A stretch of DNA of 64,000 nt from UBA1195 sp045598025 (GCA_045598025.1 JAZLLH010000068.1:1-64000); one strand, 5' to 3'; shown: positions 51,136 through 59,900, counted from the first letter of the stretch. The notes: generated by a model from the letters alone, not told the origin. Program-made: numbers and translations.

Positions 51136-53427
51136 CTATTCTTCCGTCGGAGCCGAAGTTTCCGGTGCGGAAGCACTGCCCTCGTGATCTTCGTGTCTGT
51201 GACGGTGATCCCTGTCCCCATGACGGTTTCCGTGATCTCCGTGACGATGATCCCGGTCACCGCGTTCAGCGCGAGGTCCACGCTCCCGAGGAGCTTCTTC
51301 CTTGTAACCTTCGGGCTTGGGCAGCAAGGCACGACGCGACAGTTTCAGTTTACCGGTCTTTTCCTCCGTGCCTATCAGTTTTACCTGCATGATATCTCCT
51401 ACCTTGATATAGTTTTCAAGATTGTCCACGCGCTTCCAATCGTATTCGGAAATATGCATCAGACCATCTTTTCCGGGCAAAATTTCGATAAAGGCACCGA
51501 ATGCCAGAATGCTCTTGACCGGACCTTCGTAAATTTCACCCACCTCGGGAACGGCCACGATGGCTTTGATACGTTTCAAGGCCGCTTCAATGGAGGCTTT
51601 ATCCGGAGAAGCTATATCAATGATACCGAAATCACCGACTTCCTCGATGTTGATTACCGTGTTGGTTTCACGCTGCATTTCCTGAATCACTTTTCCTCCA
51701 GGTCCTATCACTGCACCGATAAATTCGCGAGGAATCTGCATCTGCTCGATACGAGGCACCTGAGGTTTGTAATCTTCGCGCGGTTCGGGAAGTGTTTCCA
51801 ACATTTTGTCCAATATGAACAAACGACCGCGTTTGGCCTGTTCCAAAGCTTCGGCCAGCACATCGTAAGACAGACCTTCCACCTTGATATCCATCTGACA
51901 GGCAGTAATACCGTCGCGGGTACCGGTCACCTTGAAATCCATATCACCCAGATGGTCTTCGTCACCTAAAATATCGGAAAGAATGGCATACTTTCCCGTA
52001 GCCGCATCACTGATCATACCCATGGCAATACCGGATACCGGCTTTTTCAACTTCACACCGGCATCCATCAATGCCAGCGTACCGGCACAGACTGTTGCCA
52101 TGGAAGAAGAGCCATTGGATTCCAAAATATCGGAAACCACGCGTATGGTATAAGGACATTCTTCCTTGGGAGGAAGCATGGGTTTGATGGCACGCATGGC
52201 CAGATTACCATGACCGATTTCACGACGTCCGGTGCTGCGGATGGGCTTCACCTCACCTGTGGCAAAAGGCGGGAAATTGTAATGCAGCAGGAAATCGCAG
52301 GTACCATCGATGATGGCGCCGTCAATAATCTGCTCATCTAATTTTGTACCGAGCGTACAGGTACTCAGAGACTGTGTTTCACCTCTCGTAAAGATAGCGG
52401 AGCCATGAGCTGACGGCAGCGGACTGACCTCGCACCAGATGGGACGGATTTCATCCAGCTGACGACCGTCCAAACGATGCCTTTCGGTCAGCACCATGTT
52501 GCGCACGGCTTCCCAAAGCACATCTTCAAAATAACGGTTGACCATCGGCGTTTTTTCAGCCAATTCCTCTTCCGGAAGCGTGGCCAGAAAATCAGCCTTC
52601 ACCTGTTCGAAAGCATCGTTGCGCTCCTGCTTTCCGGTCGGACTCTTGGCGATATCGTATAATTTCTGATACAGTTCTTCTTTCACACGGGCACGCAAAT
52701 CTTCATCATTATTCTCATGGCAGTACTCGCGTTTGGGATTGGCTTTTTCCACTTCGGCAGCCAGTTCTATCTGAGCCTGGCATTGCTTCCGTATGGCTGC
52801 GTGAGCCACCTTCAGTGCCTCAATGAGGTCAGATTCCTGCACCTCATTCATTTCACCTTCCACCATCATGATGTTGTCCATTGAAGCGGCCACAATCAAA
52901 TCCAGATCTGCTTCCTTCAGGGCTTCTGCTGTCGGATTAATCTTGAATTCGCCATTGATGCGGGCCACGCGGACTTCCGAAATAGGTCCGTGGAAAGGAA
53001 TATCGGACACGCTCAAAGCAGCAGATGCTGCCAGACCGGCCAATGCATCGGGATATTCGTTGCGGTCACCCGAAATCAGAGTCACCAGCACCTGAGTATC
53101 TGCGTGATAATTTTCAGGAAACAGGGGCCGCAGGGCACGGTCCACCAGACGGGCAATCAGAATTTCATAATTGGAAGGACGGGCTTCCCTCTTGAAAAAG
53201 CCACCGGGAAAACGGCCAACGGCGGCATATTTTTCCTGATATTCTACCTGCAAAGGCATGAAATCCACGTCTTCTCCGGCTTCTTTCTTCGTACAGACCG
53301 TGGCCAGCAGCATGGTATTCCCCATGGTTACGACCGCCGCGCCATCAGCCTGTTTGGCCAATTTACCGGTCTCAATGGTGATGATACGTCCATCACCCAT
53401 GTCAATCTTTTTTGTGACAATATTCAT
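51136..53427 (-). CDS. pnp: Polyribonucleotide nucleotidyltransferase (PNPase) with His-rich tail
   Basis: A 763-residue phosphorolytic 3'-to-5' exoribonuclease. Two RNase PH-like domains (about 1-215 and 310-545) flank an all-helical linker; FFKREARPSNYEILIARLVDRALRP-type sequence marks the first, and the second includes the GTRDGITACQMDIK catalytic region. A KH domain (AVIGPGGKVIQEMQRET) and S1 domain (IYEGPVKSILAFGAFIEILPGKDGLMHISE) follow. Beyond the S1 domain a tail of about 55 residues is rich in Arg, Gly, Asp and His (HRHGDHGNRHGDRDHRHRH) and ends acidic. The ATG at 53427 fits the family. It lies downstream of rpsO, the classic arrangement. Confidence 0.97.
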   Translation of the reverse strand: MNIVTKKIDMGDGRIITIETGKLAKQADGAAVVTMGNTMLLATVCTKKEAGEDVDFMPLQVEYQEKYAAVGRFPGGFFKREARPSNYEILIARLVDRALRPLFPENYHADTQVLVTLISGDRNEYPDALAGLAASAALSVSDIPFHGPISEVRVARINGEFKINPTAEALKEADLDLIVAASMDNIMMVEGEMNEVQESDLIEALKVAHAAIRKQCQAQIELAAEVEKANPKREYCHENNDEDLRARVKEELYQKLYDIAKSPTGKQERNDAFEQVKADFLATLPEEELAEKTPMVNRYFEDVLWEAVRNMVLTERHRLDGRQLDEIRPIWCEVSPLPSAHGSAIFTRGETQSLSTCTLGTKLDEQIIDGAIIDGTCDFLLHYNFPPFATGEVKPIRSTGRREIGHGNLAMRAIKPMLPPKEECPYTIRVVSDILESNGSSSMATVCAGTLALMDAGVKLKKPVSGIAMGMISDAATGKYAILSDILGDEDHLGDMDFKVTGTRDGITACQMDIKVEGLSYDVLAEALEQAKRGRLFILDKMLETLPEPREDYKPQVPRIEQMQIPREFIGAVIGPGGKVIQEMQRETNTVINIEEVGDFGIIDIASPDKASIEAALKRIKAIVAVPEVGEIYEGPVKSILAFGAFIEILPGKDGLMHISEYDWKRVDNLENYIKVGDIMQVKLIGTEEKTGKLKLSRRALLPKPEGYKEEAPRERGPRAERGDRDHRHGDHGNRHGDRDHRHRHEDHEGSASAPETSAPTEE

Positions 53428-53475
53428 TTTACTATCTTTTAAATTACTATGTTCTCTTTCTTCGCCAGCAAATAC

Positions 53476-53509
53476 AAAAAAAGGCAACTTCAGGAATTGC
53501 CTTTTTTTT
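53476..53509 (-). terminator. Terminator between rpsO and pnp
   Basis: Stem AAAAAAAGGCAA / TTGCCTTTTTTT with a nine-base loop, read on the minus strand directly after the rpsO stop (16 bp). It suggests partial termination between rpsO and pnp; no -7 element was found for pnp in the gap, so pnp may depend on readthrough. Confidence 0.85.
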
Positions 53510-53525
53510 CTGTATTGTTTCTGAA

Positions 53526-53795
53526 TTATTTTCTCAGATTCAATTTCTTGATCAACGCCCTGTATCTTTCGATATCGGTCTCTTTCAGATAATCCAGCAG
53601 TCTTCTTCTTTTTCCGACCAACTGGACCAGGGAACGTTCAGTCACCAAATCCTTCTTGTTCTGCTTTGCGTGTTCGGTCAAGTGTTTGATCCTATAGGTG
53701 AACAGAGCGACTTGGGCGTCAATGTTACCGGTATCGGATTCGGACTTTCCGTACTCTTTGAAAATTTCTTTCTTTATCTCCGATGTTAAATACAT
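53526..53795 (-). CDS. rpsO: 30S ribosomal protein S15
   Basis: An 89-residue small-subunit protein that binds 16S rRNA early in assembly. The sequence shows the family marks GNIDAQVALFTYRIKHLTEH and LVGKRRRLLDYLKETD, ending ALIKKLNLRK. Length is the usual 89. Its own promoter is at 53839-53846, and pnp follows after a terminator. In E. coli S15 represses its own translation; whether this mRNA does so cannot be judged. Confidence 0.98.
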   Translation of the reverse strand: MYLTSEIKKEIFKEYGKSESDTGNIDAQVALFTYRIKHLTEHAKQNKKDLVTERSLVQLVGKRRRLLDYLKETDIERYRALIKKLNLRK

Positions 53796-53838
53796 ACCTT
53801 GTTTTTTAAATGTTATTTACCTTCTAATTATACGGGTG

Positions 53839-53846
53839 CAAAAGTA
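53839..53846 (-). promoter_or_regulatory. Bacteroidetes -7 element (TACTTTTG) for rpsO
   Basis: CAAAAGTA on the plus strand reads TACTTTTG on the minus strand, 44 bp upstream of rpsO. A perfect 7-bp hairpin TTCCGCA/TGCGGAA sits just upstream of it (53864-53881). Confidence 0.7.
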
Positions 53847-53950
53847 CTATTTTTTACAATCCGTTCCGCAAAAATGCGGAAAGATTATTTTCAAACGAAT
53901 AATATGTTTAAAATAATCATTCACAGCATATTGTACGCCGTAAAAAACAG

Positions 53951-53995
53951 AAATCCCCAAAATTCGCATCCGAGGATACTGTTTTTCGGGGATTT
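53951..53995 (-). terminator. Possible terminator after aminotransferase
   Basis: Stem AAATCCCC (53951-53958) / GGGGATTT (53988-53995) with a long loop that contains a smaller ATCC/GGAT pair, followed on the minus strand by a T-run. It lies 26 bp after the aminotransferase stop. The long loop makes efficient termination uncertain. Confidence 0.5.
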
Positions 53996-54020
53996 TTTGG
54001 CATCATTCGGCAGAAAAAGA

Positions 54021-55337
54021 CTACTCTATCGGATGATTTTCTGCAAAAGCCTTCAAGCGGACTTCCAAATCGGGGAACTGCTCTTTCTTGGCCAGAGAAA
54101 CACAGGCACGAAGTCCCTGACGCTCGCTGCCGCAGGTGGCCAGAGAAATGGCACTGACACCGTAGTACAGCAGTTCTTCCAGTAACTCCTCGCTGGTGAA
54201 ACCGGGATAACCGATAGTGAAATAAAAGCCATCTGAAAGCGGACGGTCCACATCCTTGTCATAAACGATATTGAATCCGTTTTCAGTAAAAATACGTTTC
54301 ATCTCGTGGGCTTTGTCGCGATATTCTATCATTCCCTGAACCAGATTATAATCTCCATCATTGCAGGCCTTCAGAATGGCAGCCATGGCGTGCTGGGCGG
54401 AATGGGAAGTACCGGAAGTCAACGCATAAATGGTACTGTAGACCATAGCGTGTCCCAAATTTTCCGATCCGAAGAAAGCTTTCAGATCGGGGAAGTTCCC
54501 GTTATACAGTTTTTCGGACATGACCATCACGGCCAGACGTTCGCCGGCGTAACTGAAGGCCTTGGAACTGGAAATCATCAGAATATAGTTGTCCATGTAT
54601 TTGGCGATGGTCGGCTGGTAAGGAGGTTCTCCCGGCACGGAAATATCCTGACGGAAATCCATACCAAAATAGGCTAAATCTTCAACGACAACGACATCGT
54701 ACTTGCTGGCCACTTCGGCAATAATCTGAAGTTCCTGATCCGTAAAACAGACCCAGGAAGGATTGTTGGGATTGGAATATACGATGGAATGGATATGTCC
54801 CTTGGAAAGATAGCTTTCCAGCTTGGCACGCAACTTTTCTCCACGGAACTCATAGACATCAAAAGTCTCGTATTTTGCTCCAATGATTCTATGCTGCGTT
54901 TTCTGCACGGGGAATCCGGGATCAATGAACAAAGTGGTATCCTTTTCCTTGTGCAGATAACGTATGGTCATGAAAATGGCCATACCCGCCTGCATGGAAC
55001 CGACCGTAGGAATGCAGCAGGACGGTTTGACATCAATGTCCAGGAAATTTTTGCAGAACCGGGCCATTTCGTGTTTCAATTCGGGAATACCTTCAATACT
55101 GGGATACAGGGAGGCTACTCCGTTATCCAAGGCGGCCTTCTGCGCATCGATTCCGATTTGGACGGCGGGCAAACCGGGAATTCCCATTTCCATGCGGACG
55201 AACTTGGTCCCGCTGGCTGTCTCTATTTCGTTGATCAAACGCTGGACTTCACGAATCGTTGCTCTTCCGACGCAGGGAAGGTTGCTGGATTTGATTTTTT
55301 CTTTGACGATATTGGCATCAATCGGTGTCTGTTTCAT
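54021..55337 (-). CDS. PLP-dependent class I/II aminotransferase
   Basis: A 438-residue fold-type I enzyme. The PLP-binding lysine is Lys259 in SSSKAFSYAGER; Asp220 in EDLAYFG contacts the pyridine nitrogen, and the SNPNNPSW segment near 188 binds the cofactor. The C-terminus contains LATCGSERQGLRACVSL with the substrate-carboxylate Arg. The amino donor and acceptor cannot be told from sequence; no pathway genes are adjacent. It has its own -7 element and a possible terminator, so it is a single-gene unit. Confidence 0.92.
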   Translation of the reverse strand: MKQTPIDANIVKEKIKSSNLPCVGRATIREVQRLINEIETASGTKFVRMEMGIPGLPAVQIGIDAQKAALDNGVASLYPSIEGIPELKHEMARFCKNFLDIDVKPSCCIPTVGSMQAGMAIFMTIRYLHKEKDTTLFIDPGFPVQKTQHRIIGAKYETFDVYEFRGEKLRAKLESYLSKGHIHSIVYSNPNNPSWVCFTDQELQIIAEVASKYDVVVVEDLAYFGMDFRQDISVPGEPPYQPTIAKYMDNYILMISSSKAFSYAGERLAVMVMSEKLYNGNFPDLKAFFGSENLGHAMVYSTIYALTSGTSHSAQHAMAAILKACNDGDYNLVQGMIEYRDKAHEMKRIFTENGFNIVYDKDVDRPLSDGFYFTIGYPGFTSEELLEELLYYGVSAISLATCGSERQGLRACVSLAKKEQFPDLEVRLKAFAENHPIE

Positions 55338-55421
55338 TACTCTACATTTTGTAATTCAGGTTGTTTTTCATTGATTTTCACTGCAGACAAACCTGATTGG
55401 ACTGCAATGGAAAACACTTTG

Positions 55422-55429
55422 CAAAGATA
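55422..55429 (-). promoter_or_regulatory. Bacteroidetes -7 element (TATCTTTG) for aminotransferase
   Basis: CAAAGATA on the plus strand reads TATCTTTG on the minus strand, 85 bp upstream of the aminotransferase ATG. Confidence 0.6.
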
Positions 55430-55558
55430 GTACTTTTTTCAATACAAAAACCCTTTCTCCGTAAAAATGACGACAAACAGAGAAAGGATGACGGAATCCG
55501 ACACGGATTTTTTTCAAATAAATTTTCTTCAGCTTGGTACAGCTATTGTTTTTTGTTT

Positions 55559-55566
55559 TATTTTTG
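55559..55566 (+). promoter_or_regulatory. Bacteroidetes -7 element (TATTTTTG) for WG-repeat gene
   Basis: TATTTTTG lies 30 bp upstream of the WG-repeat gene; a TTG at 55534-55536 is a possible -33 element. Divergent gap with the aminotransferase. Confidence 0.6.
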
Positions 55567-55595
55567 CAAATTAAACTTTAACCGAAAGGAAAAAT

Positions 55596-56279
55596 ATGAA
55601 GAAGTTCTGTCTGCTCTGTCTGCTGTTCGGCACGTTCATCTATTGCAACGCTCAAGACATTCCCGTCCCCAAAAAGGAACAAATCAAAAAAGCTCCTGCC
55701 GGCACCATCTTCAAAGTATACCCTGCTGAAGACGAAACCACGGGCATTGCTCAGTCCATTGACATCAGCAAGCTGTTTGCCGTTAAGACGAACGGATATT
55801 GGGGAATGGCAGATCCTAATGGAGACCTCATCATCCGTCCCACCTATGATGACATGAAAGAAGTCGCCGGAAACCGTGTTGCCGTAAAAAAAGGAAACAA
55901 GTGGGGATTTCTGAACCGTGGGGGATTTCTGGATATCCCCTGCATCTACGACAAGGTGGAATCCTTCGAACACGGACTGGCTCTCGTTCGACAGAACGGA
56001 TTGTGGGGAATGATTGATTCGACAGGACGGACCGTCATCCGCTGCGAATACCAAGACATCAAAGAACCCAAGGAAGGCATGGTTGCCGTTCAGGCGAACG
56101 GACAATGGGGATTCATGAATACCCGAGGACATTTGGAAATTCTCTTCATATACGAGGACGTCACATCCTTCCACCACGGCAAGGCCGGATTCAAAATCAA
56201 CGGTTTGTGGGGTTTGATGGACAAGAACGGAGAAATTGTCTTTGACGCCCAGTTCGACGACATAGAAATAGACGACTGA
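55596..56279 (+). CDS. WG-repeat protein (exported)
   Basis: A 227-residue protein with signal peptide MKKFCLLCLLFGTFIYCNA, mature start QDIPVPKKEQ. Five WG repeats follow, each starting WGxxxxxG and ending in YxD/E before the next (WGMADPNGDLIIRPTYDD, WGFLNRGGFLDIPCIYDK, WGMIDSTGRTVIRCEYQD, WGFMNTRGHLEILFIYED, WGLMDKNGEIVFDAQFDD). WG repeats build a small beta-propeller-like fold of unknown role, common in Bacteroidetes. The NrnA-like gene starts one base after its stop. Confidence 0.9.
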   Translation: MKKFCLLCLLFGTFIYCNAQDIPVPKKEQIKKAPAGTIFKVYPAEDETTGIAQSIDISKLFAVKTNGYWGMADPNGDLIIRPTYDDMKEVAGNRVAVKKGNKWGFLNRGGFLDIPCIYDKVESFEHGLALVRQNGLWGMIDSTGRTVIRCEYQDIKEPKEGMVAVQANGQWGFMNTRGHLEILFIYEDVTSFHHGKAGFKINGLWGLMDKNGEIVFDAQFDDIEIDD

Positions 56280-56280
56280 T

Positions 56281-57315
56281 ATGCTGTGCTTGAAAAAAAG
56301 AAAGATTTACGGACTGAAACGGGAGTTGTCCCGACACAGGAAAGTAGTCATACTGATACACCACAATCCGGACGGAGACGCTCTCGGCTCCTCCCTCGCC
56401 TTGTCCATGTATCTGAAACAAAAGGGGCATGAGGTATGCGTCATTGCCCCCAACGAATTTCCCGAATTCCTGCAGTGGATGCCGGAATCCGAAAGCGTGC
56501 ATATGGACAGCCTGGAACCGGAATTCTGCCGTTCCGCAGTCGAACACGCCGGATTCATTTTCTGTCTGGATTTCAACCAATCCAGCCGTATCAAAAGCCT
56601 ACAGGAATCCCTGGACAAAAGCAAAGCTTACAAAGCATTGATCGACCATCACATTGAGCCGTCTCCGGATTTTGATTTCACTTATTCCGTCACGACGGAA
56701 ACCTCCTCCACCTGCGAACTGGTATATAACTTCATTGCCTACTGCATGGGAGACAAATCCAAAATTACCGTGGAAATGGCCCAGTGTCTCTACGTAGGCA
56801 TCACCACGGACACAGGCTCTCTCAGTTACAGTTGCGACAATCCTTCCACCTATCATGTCGTCGGACAACTGATAGGCAAAGGCATTCATGGAGAAGCCAT
56901 ACACCGGAAGGTCTACGACACCTACTCCGAAAGCCGCATGCGCCTGCTCGGATTCTGTTTGAGCGAACGCATGGTTGTATTGGAAGGATACGCCACCTCC
57001 TACATCTTCCTCAGCAAGGAGGATTTGGAACGATTCCATTACAAACAGGGAGATACAGAAGGAGTGGTCAACTATGGTTTGTCCATGCAAACCGTCCGGT
57101 TTACTGCCTTTTTCTCCGAAAAGGAAGGGCATATCCGCATATCCTTCCGATCCAAAGGTGATTTTGACGTCAATGCCTACGCCAGGAAACATTTCCATGG
57201 AGGCGGACACAAAAATGCCGCTGGAGGAGAGTCCGATCAGAGCATGGAAGAATGCATTGCCTTGTTCCGCTCTACACTTGAACAATACAAAGACAGCCTG
57301 ACAAAAAAAGACTGA
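56281..57315 (+). CDS. DHH/DHHA1 phosphoesterase (NrnA-like)
   Basis: A 344-residue cytosolic phosphoesterase. DHH-family metal ligands are in HHNPDGDALGSS (27-38), the DHH triad in LIDHHIEPS (122-124), and the DHHA1 substrate loop GGGHKNAAGG (307-316). This arrangement matches NrnA, which degrades short oligoribonucleotides and dephosphorylates 3'-phosphoadenosine 5'-phosphate; which substrate dominates is unknown. It is one base after the WG-repeat gene and 3 bp before an FKBP lipoprotein gene. Confidence 0.93.
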   Translation: MLCLKKRKIYGLKRELSRHRKVVILIHHNPDGDALGSSLALSMYLKQKGHEVCVIAPNEFPEFLQWMPESESVHMDSLEPEFCRSAVEHAGFIFCLDFNQSSRIKSLQESLDKSKAYKALIDHHIEPSPDFDFTYSVTTETSSTCELVYNFIAYCMGDKSKITVEMAQCLYVGITTDTGSLSYSCDNPSTYHVVGQLIGKGIHGEAIHRKVYDTYSESRMRLLGFCLSERMVVLEGYATSYIFLSKEDLERFHYKQGDTEGVVNYGLSMQTVRFTAFFSEKEGHIRISFRSKGDFDVNAYARKHFHGGGHKNAAGGESDQSMEECIALFRSTLEQYKDSLTKKD

Positions 57316-57318
57316 ACC

Positions 57319-57834
57319 ATGAATAGAATTGCCATACTGTTTGCCATTGGAGCAGTCCTGACAATGCAGGGATGCCGTCACAGAACGGAGATGCCCGACA
57401 TCAGAGAACAATCCCCTACGCAGGAGCAGATGTTTCGCCTCAACAGAGACATTGTCAGAGACGAAGCCACAGACATACAGCTCCTCATACAACGCTACGG
57501 ATGGCAGATGAAAGTCACGCCCTCAGGATTGTATTACGAAATTACCCGACACACGGATTCCCGCCTGCTGCAAAAAGGTGAAAGCGTACAATTGAAATAC
57601 CGTATCGCCTCCCTGGATGGAGAAGTGCTTTATTCCTCCGAAAAAGACGGCATCAAGAATGTTGTGATAGAAAAGTCCGAAGAGCCCATGGGACTGCACG
57701 AAGCACTGAGACTGATGCGTCATGGAGAATATGCCCATCTGATCATTCCTGCCCATCTGGCCTACGGGAATTTGGGAGACGGAAACCGCATTCCCGGGTT
57801 TTCGGCCCTCGTCTGCTATATTGAAGTACTCTGA
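57319..57834 (+). CDS. FKBP-type peptidyl-prolyl isomerase, GldI-like lipoprotein
   Basis: A 171-residue protein. Signal peptide MNRIAILFAIGAVLTMQGC with lipobox MQGC is followed by RHRTEMPDIR. A helical linker precedes one FKBP domain (MKVTPSGLYYEITRHTDS, GESVQLKYRIASLDGEVLYSS, LHEALRLMRHGEYAHLIIPAHLAYG). In Flavobacteria a related lipoprotein, GldI, belongs to the gliding apparatus; only similarity in build is claimed here. It is 3 bp after nrnA-like and may be cotranscribed with it. Confidence 0.85.
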   Translation: MNRIAILFAIGAVLTMQGCRHRTEMPDIREQSPTQEQMFRLNRDIVRDEATDIQLLIQRYGWQMKVTPSGLYYEITRHTDSRLLQKGESVQLKYRIASLDGEVLYSSEKDGIKNVVIEKSEEPMGLHEALRLMRHGEYAHLIIPAHLAYGNLGDGNRIPGFSALVCYIEVL

Positions 57835-57978
57835 AAGCAAGAAACGCCCGCATTTTCTTCGTACATTTTGAGAAATGCAATCGGGTAACGTCATTTTAGC
57901 CCAAGATAATGATTGTCAAATAAAAAACAAAATTCCGAAAAATCTGATGCAAAACAGGCATTATATGTATTAATTTCG

Positions 57979-57986
57979 TAATTTTG
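57979..57986 (+). promoter_or_regulatory. Bacteroidetes -7 element (TAATTTTG) for first two-domain FKBP gene
   Basis: TAATTTTG is 120 bp upstream of the ATG at 58107, so the leader is about 115 nt and carries the inverted repeat noted at 58017-58070. Confidence 0.6.
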
Positions 57987-58106
57987 CATATTCATTTTTC
58001 GGGTAAAATGGTTCATGTAGGTTCGCTGTTTTGTCTGAAAATTAGAGGAAAATTAAATTTTAGAACCTACCGAAAAAAAACATCAATTATTAACAGTATC
58101 AGTTAC

Positions 58107-58955
58107 ATGAAACGTTTATTCATCATTACATTGGCTGTCTGCAGCATGCTCATGGCCACCTCCTGCAAGGACAAAAGATTCAAAGGTTATGACAAGACCG
58201 AAAACGGATTGTATTACAAATTCCTGGTAGAAAACAAAGATGCGCGCGCTCCCCAACAGGGCGATTTTCTGTTCATCACGGTTTCCTACCGTACGGACAA
58301 TGATTCTATTGTTTTCGATCCCCGCGATGTCATTGACCAGATGCAGCCTTCCATATATACCGGAGACCTATACGAAGCCTACGGCCTGATGCACGAAGGC
58401 GACGAGGCTTCATTCATCATGAAAGCGGATACCCTCTTCCACTACATGGGATGGCCCGAAATTCCTTCCTTCATCACAGATGAAAGTGTAGTCTATTTCA
58501 CCATCAAGTTGAACAGGATAGCTGGGGCCGACGAAATCAAAGCTGAAAAAAGCCAGGAAATCGACAAATACATCACCGACCACAATTTGACGGCCACACC
58601 GACGGAAAGCGGACTTTATTTCATTGAGCAGAAAGCCGGAAAGGGTGGAGCCATACAAGACGGAGATACCCTCAGCATCCACTATACCTTCAAACTGATT
58701 AACGACACCATTTTTGATTCTTCCTTAGGGAAAAACCCCATGCCCTGCATCGCAGGCAGAATGTTCCCCGGCATGGACGAAGGTCTCAAACTCATGAAAC
58801 GCGGTGGTAAAGCCTTGATGATTATGCCTTATGACATAGCTTTCGGGGTTCAGAATCCTTACATTCCGGTTCCTCCTTTCTCCACCATCATCGCAGAAAT
58901 TGAGGTACTGCCCACGTTTATCCGTCCGGAAATGCCTTCTCAACCCATAGAATAA
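58107..58955 (+). CDS. FKBP-type peptidyl-prolyl isomerase lipoprotein
   Basis: A 282-residue protein. Signal peptide MKRLFIITLAVCSMLMATSC with lipobox ATSC, then KDKRFKGYDK. It has two FKBP-like halves: an N-terminal half (NGLYYKFLVENKDARAPQQG, SIYTGDLYEAYGLMHEGDEASFIMKAD) that lacks a clean catalytic pocket, a helical linker (EIKAEKSQEIDKYI), then a fuller C-terminal FKBP domain (SGLYFIEQKAGKGG, GDTLSIHYTFKLIND, FPGMDEGLKLMKRGGKALMIMPYDIAFG). It probably folds envelope proteins. The next gene is a close paralogue 34 bp downstream. Confidence 0.9.
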   Translation: MKRLFIITLAVCSMLMATSCKDKRFKGYDKTENGLYYKFLVENKDARAPQQGDFLFITVSYRTDNDSIVFDPRDVIDQMQPSIYTGDLYEAYGLMHEGDEASFIMKADTLFHYMGWPEIPSFITDESVVYFTIKLNRIAGADEIKAEKSQEIDKYITDHNLTATPTESGLYFIEQKAGKGGAIQDGDTLSIHYTFKLINDTIFDSSLGKNPMPCIAGRMFPGMDEGLKLMKRGGKALMIMPYDIAFGVQNPYIPVPPFSTIIAEIEVLPTFIRPEMPSQPIE

Positions 58956-58989
58956 GCAGAACAAAAAAGAGACGTGTAAAAAAAGAAAG

Positions 58990-59835
58990 ATGAAAGCCAA
59001 GAAATATCTTCTTTTCGGAATGGCCGCACTTGTATTGACGGCTTGTACAGACTACAAAGGATACAAGAAAACGGAGAACGGACTTTACTATAAGTTTTTT
59101 TCTGACAATGCCACAGCCCGCAAGCCTCAGACAGGCGATGTTTTGAATATTTCCGTTGAAATCAAGACGCAGAACGATTCTGTTGTCCAACCGGCCACGG
59201 AAATCCTCACCATGCTGCAACCTTCCAAATACTCCGGTGACATTTTCGAAGGCCTGGCCATGATGCACGAAGGCGATTCCGCCTCCTTCATACTTTCGGC
59301 CGAAGACTATTACAGAACCTATCACTACGGACAAATTCCCTCTTTCGTCAATGCGAAAAAGAAAACCATGCTGTGGTTTACGGTCTGCCTGCACTCCATA
59401 CAGACTTTCGATGAATACAAAGCCACCCAGGTCCAGAAAGCCATTGCCGAAGAAAAGGAACTGATGGCGGCCTATCTGGAAGAGCACCAGCTGCAAACCG
59501 AGCCGACAGCTTCCGGAATGTACTATATCGAACAAAGGGCCGGCAAGGGTAACTGCCCCGCCAAAGGGAAGAAATGCAAAGTCCACTACAGAGGAACTTT
59601 GTTTGACGGTACAAAATTCGATTCTTCCTACGACCGCAACGAACCGTTTGAATTCACACTCGGCATGGGACAGGTGATTGCCGGATGGGACGAAGGCGTC
59701 GCCATGATGAAAAAAGGAGGAAAAGCCGTTTTTCTGCTACCATCCAATCTGGCCTACGGCGAACGGGGTGCGGGAGAACTCATCAAGCCCTATACGCCCC
59801 TCATTTTTGAAGTCGAACTGATCGATTTTCAATAA
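58990..59835 (+). CDS. FKBP-type peptidyl-prolyl isomerase lipoprotein (tandem paralogue)
   Basis: A 281-residue protein. Signal peptide MKAKKYLLFGMAALVLTAC with lipobox LTAC, then TDYKGYKKTENGLYYKFFSD. The same two-domain plan as its upstream neighbour: N-terminal FKBP-like half, helical linker (AIAEEKELMAAYLEEHQL), and a C-terminal FKBP domain with canonical blocks (KVHYRGTLFDGTKFDSSYDR, LGMGQVIAGWDEGVAMMKKGGKAVFLLPSNLAYGERG). The C-terminal domain is closer to active FKBPs than that of the paralogue. A hairpin at 59840-59871 follows. Confidence 0.92.
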   Translation: MKAKKYLLFGMAALVLTACTDYKGYKKTENGLYYKFFSDNATARKPQTGDVLNISVEIKTQNDSVVQPATEILTMLQPSKYSGDIFEGLAMMHEGDSASFILSAEDYYRTYHYGQIPSFVNAKKKTMLWFTVCLHSIQTFDEYKATQVQKAIAEEKELMAAYLEEHQLQTEPTASGMYYIEQRAGKGNCPAKGKKCKVHYRGTLFDGTKFDSSYDRNEPFEFTLGMGQVIAGWDEGVAMMKKGGKAVFLLPSNLAYGERGAGELIKPYTPLIFEVELIDFQ

Positions 59836-59839
59836 AGAC

Positions 59840-59871
59840 AAATTGGCCGGCATTAACATGCCGGCCAATTT
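59840..59871 (+). terminator. Hairpin after tandem FKBP genes
   Basis: Perfect 14-bp stem AAATTGGCCGGCAT / ATGCCGGCCAATTT with a 4-base loop, starting 4 bp after the stop. No T-run follows, so it may be a terminator of low efficiency or a transcript stabiliser. Confidence 0.7.
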
Positions 59872-59900
59872 GATTATTCAACGATTATTTTTAAAACAAA

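Noticed and set aside
57847..57884. Hairpin between the GldI-like gene and the next FKBP gene
   Set aside because: The stem is short and interrupted and no T-run follows, so terminator function is not supported.
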